Source: Serpula lacrymans var. lacrymans S7.9 (Eukaryota > Basidiomycota > Agaricomycetes > Boletales > Serpulaceae). Taken from it: a stretch of DNA of 64,000 nt. This document shows, piece after piece, positions 55,097-64,000 of this stretch. The stretch is taken from contig NW_006763291.1 in NCBI RefSeq assembly GCF_000218685.1, positions 581,789 through 645,788 on the forward strand. Direction: 5' to 3'. The notes under the pieces were generated by a model. It saw only the letters and a list, made by a program, of their open reading frames with translations. It had not been told where the DNA came from and searched no databases. Position 1 is the stretch's first letter; every line of letters starts with the position of its first letter. The position numbers were made by a program, and so were the translations under genes.

Positions 55097-56416
55097 TCGT
55101 GCTCGGTCACGGTGATCTGCGCTAGTGATTAGTTGAGCTTTCTAAGTTGGTATCCTTTTCGGTGTAGTGCCTGTTCAGTCTAATCATTTATATCGTTGAA
55201 ACTCATTAATTCTGTCTCGCGTGACATGAATAGGTCGTCGTGGGTCATAATGCATCGTTTGTGGTAGGTTTTTAACGGCCAAAGTCAACCCTTATCTTTA
55301 GATGGGTTATAGACTTTTGCCTCGTGGCTGTCGAGGAACCTAGAATAATTGCTACTCCGGCGCTAGCATTCGGCGAAGCACCACTTACCACTATTATCCG
55401 AGCATAGATAGAACGCGGAGTCGAAACTCAATTTTGTCAGATGGATTAGTGGCAGTACACGGTCCGAGAGATAAGCCTGTAAAAGTCCATGCAGATGTTC
55501 AACACTCAACAATTAGCGGCCAACATTCTAGATCATGCGTTTTCTTGCAACGCGCATGGACTTTCTGTCAAGTTCTCGCCGTTTCAAATACAGTGAGAAG
55601 TTCTTGCAAGATTTTCAAAACCCATCAGGTCATGACGCTATGCCGCACTAATGTTCTTCTGGAGCACTAGAAGCATCTCTTGGTAAAATACGCATGGTCC
55701 TATGTCATTTCGTCACGGTCCCAGCGTGCAGACCGTCAATTTTTGACAAGTTGTGAGACGATGGAATTACCAGCATCAGGCGTTCAAACTGGAACAACGA
55801 TCGTACCACGAGGAAGGGCTACTGGCGTGGAAAGTGCGAGGGTGTTATGATATACCTATAATGCAAAGTCCAGCGTGCTGGTGGGGTGCTTGAAGCTTGA
55901 TGGCCAAAACTATCGCACGCGCCTGCGCATCTGTCTCAGGTTTTTGCAAACTGAAGTACGATCACAGCTCTGAGCTTACGTCAATATATGCTAAACTTGT
56001 CGACGACGGTGAACTCTAATAGATGCCACAGGCACGAAATTACCGCGCTTCCAAGCTTCAAATTAACTCGATGTGACCGTGTTAGATATCGGAGCGCGCT
56101 GGCACAAGTATACGGCGCAACTGCCGTTTACAGCAAGCCTGTTGATGCCCATGGAGTCTGAATGGGCGCCAAATAGGCGCTTTCGAGGTGTGGTCGACGA
56201 ACCCATTGCACGCCGTTGGGCATGCAGTTTACTCGAGGCTAAAGCCATTGAAAGTGGGCAAGTGAGTTTGAGCCTGTTCCTTCCAAGCTCCAGCAACAGG
56301 TTGATCAGAGCTGCACCTTCTCCTAGTAAGCAGGTCATTAGCAGTGACCATGTCTAGTCACAGTTAAGACATTATTCGCCAATCGAAATGTCGTAGAATC
56401 TCAAGCTGAATGCAGG
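55097..56416. other. Intergenic interval, possibly with lipase 5' exon
   Basis: A frame at 56073-56357 could contribute to the N-terminus of the lipase-like gene, but has no recognisable motif. Otherwise empty. Confidence 0.35.
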
Positions 56417-57533
56417 TCCTGCGCTCAAGTATCCTGTCGTGCTCATTCACGGTTTCTGCGATCGCCCGAAATATACTGGTGTATGGAAGGCAGCAAAACG
56501 TACACTTCGGAGAAGAGGCATAGATGTTCTAGTTCCCACCCTGTCAGCTACCGCAAGCATCAGCCAGCGTACTGAAGAGCTCGTTCGAAAGATCAAGGCT
56601 AAATACCCACAAGGTACACGATTGCATCTTATTGGTCACTCAATGGCACGTACTCTGCAGCATTTTTCACCCGAGAGACAGTTGGAATGAACTCAGCATA
56701 GGGTGGCTTGAATGCTCGTGATATTGCGTCAACGACAAAAGAGCATGGTTTAAGAATTTTATCTGTAACTACCATAGTCAGTACACCTCGCCAAATCAGA
56801 ACTTGAGACCTACTAATGTTATACTGGTAGGGCACTCCTCATAGGGGATATCGACCTCTCGACAAAATCATTTCTGGCCGAACTGGAAGGGTTTTCAAAA
56901 AATTGACACCATGCATGCCTCTTTTATTCCCTTACATATCTTGTAGTGCTGACGTTTCGAAATAACAGTCTTTCGAAAGACGATAGGCAGAATGGGGAAG
57001 TCTGACTTGGGGGCTATGGTAAACCTAACGCACGAATACGTTGTCAACGCATTCAATCCTTCTACACCCGATAATCCAAATGTGAAATATTTCAGTTGGG
57101 CTGGCCAAGTGACTCTCCCATCCGCGTAAGTTTATACCGCTATGACCCGTCTGCTCAAATATATGCTCAGTTCGGATTGGAAGGCTACAACGTCATGGGC
57201 CTGGTGATATGCTTGTAACGGTCGAAAGTGCAACTTGGGGTACGCACTTGGGAACATTAGAAGGAATCGACCAGTTCGTACCTCCCTTTGCCCTTTGTGT
57301 CTATTTTCTCAGAGTTGACAGCCATAACAAGCTGGACCCTAACTCGGCCAGAAGTCATTATGTACACCGTGGCGTACCTGATAGAAGTGGAGAATGGGAG
57401 AGAAATCACCGTGCAAGCCATCAGTAACGATCGCCTTACTGTGATGCGCCGGCGGATAGAGAGTGGTGCGAGGATGAGTAGGATGGTGTTGGGTGTTCCA
57501 TTTCGTATTCTAGAGCGGATGGTGACACGGTGA
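56417..57533 (+). CDS. Lipase-like alpha/beta hydrolase
   Basis: The first clear exon reads 'ALKYPVVLIHGFCDRPKYTG' (oxyanion HG), 'RRRGIDVLVPTLSATASI', 'RTEELVRKIKAKYP' and 'RLHLIGHSM'. After an intron it continues 'GGLNARDIA', giving the GHSMGG nucleophile-serine elbow. Further exons give 'TIGTPHRGYRPLDKIISGRT', 'LTHEYVVNAFNPSTPDNP', 'KYFSWAGQ' and 'GDMLVTVESATWGTHLGTLE'. It resembles secreted or lipid-droplet triacylglycerol lipases of fungi. The first listed intron would start GCACGT right after the Met codon (a GC donor) or begin at the next GT, leaving extra residues in the elbow. The N-terminal exon and the last splice are uncertain, so partial decay cannot be ruled out. Confidence 0.6.
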
Positions 57534-58228
57534 TATGACTCGGAGAGTAATCTATGCACAACCAGGTTAGACTATCAGCAGTTTCTCAGCTAACTTATAT
57601 TCTACCGCACATATATCAACGTCTAAATGTTATTCATAGACTGATGCAGGCCATGCCTAACGTATGCGACTGGAAAGGAAGTGGCATAGACAGGGGCCTA
57701 AATTGTGCAGAAGCATAATGGCGATCGCATCTGCGTAGACATCATTAGCATTCTATCTCCAGCGTCAATCAGATATATTTATCAACGCTTGTTTCGACGC
57801 AAATGCTTTTCAAGGCTAGTGTTGTTCTGCACTAGTATAGAGTAGGACGGTGATTTGTGGTGAAAAAGCAGCATTTAAGTTGATGTGGGTCAGTGCTCAA
57901 AAACTTTACATCCATAAGTTATTAGTTGTTCGCGAATACGGATGAATAAATGAATTTGCAAGCCTTAGAATGTGTCACGGTCGATGCTAGTGAGCACAAA
58001 TATTTTACAATAGTGCAAGATCACGATATTTCAGAGGGATCTTCATATACGGTACATATATAATCATTTTTTGTAAAGCTCCAGGAACTGAGCCGAAAGC
58101 AGCTTAAATAATTTCTCGTCGTTCGTCTCGACTATCAACTATCGTTGGCCCCTGATATCGTACTTGCAGAACATCTCCAAGAAAAAGGCGGTCGTCGCCA
58201 TAAGATGAAGAACAATATATAACCAACA
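57534..58228. other. Intergenic interval between convergent genes
   Basis: No gene or repeat recognised. Confidence 0.45.
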
Positions 58229-60093
<1,865 letters not shown>

Positions 60094-60516
60094 TGTGTTT
60101 TTTTTTCTGCTCTCGATAGCAGGGACGACCTTGGACGATGATTCCGCTTTCAGAAAATAGTATTACCACGATCTGTCTACCGCCACCATCATTTTTGGGC
60201 GTGAGAACACCATCCGGAATACTCCATCGGTCAAGACAAGGTTGAATCCTTACTGGTCCTGACTGCACAGGTCACGGTGCGGGTCTGGCCATCCCGTGCA
60301 GTTGGAACTAAGGTCATCGATCTGTTATATTGCTAACCTGGTCATTCAGCTTGTTCCAATTTCATCAGTCTTTTCAACCGTCCAATCTCAACTCTTGCAT
60401 TTCATTATCTTATCAGATAATAGCGGAGGCCGCACACACAGAGACCCACTTATACAGTCAAGACAGACAGCCCCTCAACAGCAGGCACCCATTCCCTTTT
60501 TCTCTGTCATACAGCC
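60094..60516. promoter_or_regulatory. Shared divergent promoter region
   Basis: About 420 bp between the start codons of CBF5 (-) and the acyltransferase gene (+). No specific motif stands out; no GATA-factor site pair was confirmed by eye. Confidence 0.4.
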
Positions 60517-61953
60517 ATGAACAAAGCAAATCGTCGCCTGCGAGCTGTCCACCGCACCATCGAGCGCGACCCACTCCCCGCTTCCTTGACACAAGCTCTG
60601 ATCTTGCCCGATGATGCACGGCTCACCCTTTCGCTGCCATCAAATCCAGAAGATGGCACGCACGTCGTCATAAACGACGTCCCACTATGTGCCTACAAAT
60701 CTCTTGCGCGGACGGTCGCCTTGGTAATTTCTGCCGTCGGGACACCGTTTGAGAACTCCGCACACCATATTCCAAAGTATCCCGTCCTCGAGCTGCTCCC
60801 GGCTGATCAACCGAAGGATATCTCGATTGCCGACTTTTGGGCAGTTATCTACAGTCTCTTCAATCGTTATCATATGCAGGAAACAATTCCTATCCTCATC
60901 ACTGACGATTTGACGAACCGTGCCCAGCTCGAGTCATATGTCATCGGCTCGGGCATTGGGCGTAGACAACACGCGCAGCCTGTAGGGCCAGAGCTTTTTC
61001 TGTCCAGAACGGCTTTCTGGCAAGGCGGTGGCACTAATGGGTACCACATGCGTGGATGGCTTCCTCCAAAGTCCAGCACGACCATCTATTCGTATGCAGT
61101 GTTTCCCACCGTCCAGTCATTCACGCGAAATTCACTCGTGATCGCCGCACATCCACTTCGGCCACCCAAACCACAGGAGGGAGAAGTGTTATATAGGCGA
61201 TTCTGTCCAATGGTGGGCCAAATGCTAGAGTTTACTCACTTCAATTTGGAGGAGAAGGAGAACGGTAATGATTATGTGGGTGCCCACCTGGACGCTTTTC
61301 ATAGGTGGCATAATGACGAGCGAGTCAACCGCGGATGGGGCGAGAAAGGATCAATGGAGAAGCATCGTAAATATGTACGAGAAGTGATGAACGACCCATC
61401 TGTCTTGCCGGTGATGATGAGCTGGGATGGTGAGCTGATGGGATACTTGGAGATCGTATGGATAAAGGTGGGTTGTGTGGTATCTTGCTTGATACGTCAA
61501 AATATTGACAGTTACTACACACTTGAAGGAGAACCATGTGTCACAGTACATACCTGGGGGAACCAAGGACTGGGACAGGGGTATCCATGTGTTAGTCGGA
61601 GAAGACAAGTTCCGTGGCTACGAGAGGGGTGCGTCTGCCCGTCACTCTCTTGACTTTTCTCTAATGCTCCAAGGTCTGCGTTCAGCGCAATCCTGGTATC
61701 GTTCGCTGCATCAATACTGCTTTCTTGCGGATCCAAGGACGGAAACGGTAGTCGCCGAGCCCAAGTCTAGTAATACGGGAATGGTCGAAGTATCAATGGG
61801 TACGTCGATGCACGTGCAAACGGTGAGATACCATACCACAGTATCGTAAAGTACTTCTTCTAATGAGATATTCAGCTCTTCGATTTTCCGTACAAACGTT
61901 CCGCGCTAATGTGGAATCCTCGCGAACGGTTCTTCAAATTGGACATGTTATAA
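60517..61953 (+). CDS. Siderophore biosynthesis N-acyltransferase (AceI/SidF/SidL-like)
   Basis: Four exons (60517-61467, 61529-61628, 61674-61822, 61876-61953) join in phase to 425 aa. The C-terminal half is the GNAT-type acyltransferase domain of IucB/SidF-like enzymes: 'HLDAFHRWHNDERVNRGWGE' (with a conserved His), 'SWDGELMGYLEIVWIKENHV', 'DWDRGIHVLVGEDKFRG', 'FLADPRTETVVAEPKSSN'. Such enzymes transfer an acetyl or other acyl group to N5-hydroxyornithine (or the equivalent hydroxylysine) to make the hydroxamate of iron siderophores. The N-terminal half is the regulatory-looking extension usual in fungal members. No NRPS or monooxygenase partner is in the window. Expression would be expected under iron limitation, but no promoter site was identified. 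Confidence 0.88.
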
Positions 61954-62555
61954 GCGCGAATGTGGTAGAATGAGAAGGGAAGGCATCATGTTATAGATAC
62001 GACACTTGAAGGATTGACTCTGGATTTCCAATCTCTACTGTGTAATATTAGGCTTATCACCGTTGCTACTGCCTGTGTAACTGTATAACAGACTAAGGGT
62101 GTTATGATGCTAAACAAGGGGAAAGGAATAAAATGTACGCACAAGCTTTGAATTAGAATATGGCGCGGGCCTTCAGAAGAAGGTTGGGTTATTTATTAGC
62201 CCATCTGGAGTGCTGACCGACAGAAAGGTAAAGGTAACTGTGGCACTGTTGTTCTGAATCGGATAGCATTATGTGCAAATTAACAAGGATGCTATGATGG
62301 TGCAGCATATAGAATCAGCACAAAACAGACACTGGCCATGAGAGTGATTTGAGCAGTCGAGTTATCAGATTACAGTGAGTGTGCATGACAGGAATCGGAG
62401 TCAAAAACGGAGCCGCACTCGGCAGAGTTGACTCAGCCACCGCAAATGCCCTTCATGTGTGCTCCCTCTACTTATAACCAGACCAAGCACACTTAAGATC
62501 CCACATTCCTTTCTCTCTTTCTTCTGTATTTCTACCTTAGACAGACCCACATTGT
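61954..62555. other. Intergenic interval
   Basis: 3' flank of the acyltransferase gene and promoter of the zinc-finger gene. Nothing else recognised. Confidence 0.45.
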
Positions 62556-64000
62556 ATGGAGGCAGCGACGACAACTGCAAATACGTCCTCGCAAAACACA
62601 GTGACACCTACCGGACAGCAAAACCCTCATCCCCGTCGCAACACCAGAAATCGCTACGCAAATCGAGCTAGAAATCAAACTAATCAGCCTGGTGACTCTG
62701 CAGGTCAACCTCAGGACTCCTCCACGTCTGACAATAATAGACCACCGAGGAAAACAGGAGAGTCTCAAAGACCTAGGCGGCCTCCTAGGAGCCATGACCT
62801 ACCATCTAGACCCGTAATCGCACCTCACGCATCCAGCTCAAACCAGCAGGACGTCTCTAGAGAACAATCCATCGAATCTGGGGCCCCTAGACACACACAA
62901 AACCGAGGAAAGCTACCTACATCTAACAATGCAGGCGAAACGACTTCACCCGCAACTGGAGAAACGCAATCCTACCCACCTACGAGACCACGTACAGGTA
63001 GACGTGGTGCCAAGTTTGGTGCGGGCCTGACAGAGCCTTCTGAAAAGACAACCGATTCACCATCATCGTCGATTACAAAGAAAAACCATCCCAAAAGGAA
63101 GCCCAGCCCCCCCTCGGCGAGGCCGGATGACCTCACGTCTAACCTAATACACGCCATGCGTACACCACCTTATCCGGACTGTGCAATCTGCTTCAGCGGT
63201 ATACATCCTGCCCAGCCAACGTGGTCGTGCTCTCCGTCTCTTATTTTACCTCAGGGCACAGATAGTCCCCAACAGAATACACCAGACAATGGAACCGCGC
63301 AGTGCTGTTGGACGACATTCCATTTGAAGTGTATACGCTCATGGGCTGCCAAGAGTGTGAAAGATCTAGAGGATGCCTGGCGTGCGCGGGGGGAGACGCG
63401 CAAGGGGGAATGGAGATGTCCCGGCTGTCAGTTCAAGAGAGAAGCGGTGCCAACTGTGTACAAGTGAGTCATATATACCCTCATGAGAAACATTATTCTT
63501 AATATCGTTCATCTACCCATCTAGATGTTTTTGTGGATTCACACCTGATCCCAAACCTCCTCGGCTAGCCACTCCACACTCCTGCGCAAACTCATGTTCA
63601 CGCGCTCGCCTTTGTGGACATCCATGTGCCCTTCAATGCCATCCGGGCCCATGTCCGCCGTGCACTGCGATCATCCACCAGCCATGTTACTGTGGAAAGC
63701 AAGTTCAATCATTCCGGTGTTCACGCACCGTAGCAAGCAAGCTGGGCCCAGATTCACGCCGCGATGAAGATAGATGTTGTGGTAACGTCTGTGGCAAGAA
63801 GCTTGGCTGTGGAAATCATACGTGCGCTGAGCTTTGTCATGAGGGGGACTGCGCCCCATGTAAGATTACCGATATGGCGAAGTGTTATTGTGGCAAAGTA
63901 GAACAGGAAATGGGATGTGGAGAGGGACAGGAGCAAGAGTGTTTTGTGGACGGTGAGCAAGGGCAATCTTGGAAAGGCAGGTTTGAATGCACGAAGGATT
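62556..64000 (+). CDS. FAP1: NFX1/FAP1-type zinc-finger protein, 3'-partial
   Basis: Exon 1 (62556-63463) and exon 2 (from 63525) splice in phase; the gene runs off the right edge. A low-complexity N-terminus rich in Arg, Pro, Ser and Gln is followed by a RING/PHD-like zinc domain: 'YPDCAICFSGIHPAQPTWSC', 'CCWTTFHLKCIRSWAAKSV', 'GEWRCPGCQ'. Then come the NFX1 repeats: 'CFCG', 'SCANSCSRARLCGHPCALQC', 'HPGPCPPC', 'CCGNVCGKKLGCGNHTCAEL', 'CHEGDCAPC'. The family includes human NFX1 and yeast Fap1, which binds FKBP12. They act as transcriptional repressors or RING-type E3 ligases. The R3H domain expected at the C-terminus lies outside the window. Confidence 0.93.

Overview
The window is nuclear DNA of a filamentous basidiomycete, most likely a mushroom-forming agaricomycete. 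Genes are packed on both strands and broken by many 46-65 nt GT-AG introns. The gene set fits: a NACHT-ankyrin NLR, F-box/LRR and degenerate kinase-like accessory genes, an N-acyltransferase of siderophore synthesis, an NCS1 permease, and Ty3-type chromoviruses. One assembly gap (100 N, 32341-32440) is present. No prokaryotic, organellar, CRISPR, rRNA or tRNA signal was found.

Layout. 1-9.7 kb: a kinase-like gene running off the left edge (-), an F-box/LRR gene (-), a J-domain protein (+), an IKS1-type kinase (-) and a Gln/Gly-rich membrane protein (+). 11-16.2 kb: a reverse-transcriptase relic and a six-exon NACHT-ankyrin NLR (-). 18.5-30.4 kb: an epoxide hydrolase, two mostly disordered proteins and the QTRT2-like subunit of queuine tRNA-ribosyltransferase (all +). 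30.4-45 kb is a transposon island: a broken hAT transposase, a nearly intact 8.0-kb Ty3 chromovirus (32710-40734, +), and the 3' half of a related chromovirus in opposite orientation (40735-43025, -). 45.4-64 kb: a Ybp2/glomulin-type gene with N-terminal lesions, a decayed and a fuller copy of a kinase-like gene, an NCS1 purine-cytosine permease (-), a MOB protein with a long acidic tail (+), a lipase-like gene (+), CBF5/dyskerin (-), a siderophore-type acyltransferase (+) and an NFX1/FAP1-type zinc-finger protein running off the right edge (+).

The most unusual material is in the intact chromovirus. (1) Between the predicted transcript start (~33222) and the gag ATG (35198) there is a single ATG in nearly 2 kb, yet this stretch holds a long protein-like ORF in two overlapping frames. 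Codon choice there shows ATG being avoided at the nucleotide level: Asn/Asp/His/Tyr codons end in C whenever the next codon starts with G. (2) Exactly 36 nt into the LTR is a short ORF for a one-pass membrane peptide. The LTR of the neighbouring, diverged element has it at the same offset, with only synonymous changes in its core. (3) The sequence next to the 5' LTR is an 11-nt perfect complement of the predicted RNA 5' end, as in Tf1-type self-priming. Together these suggest a chromovirus lineage with a non-AUG pre-gag protein, leaky scanning to gag, self-primed reverse transcription and a small 3' membrane protein encoded in U3.

Among the cellular genes, CBF5 and QTRT2 act in RNA modification, IKS1 and MOB in signalling, the acyltransferase in iron acquisition and the permease in nucleobase uptake. 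The NLR is a candidate non-self recognition receptor. Neighbours share bidirectional promoters (8398-8900, 52529-52840, 60094-60516), but I see no functional gene cluster.
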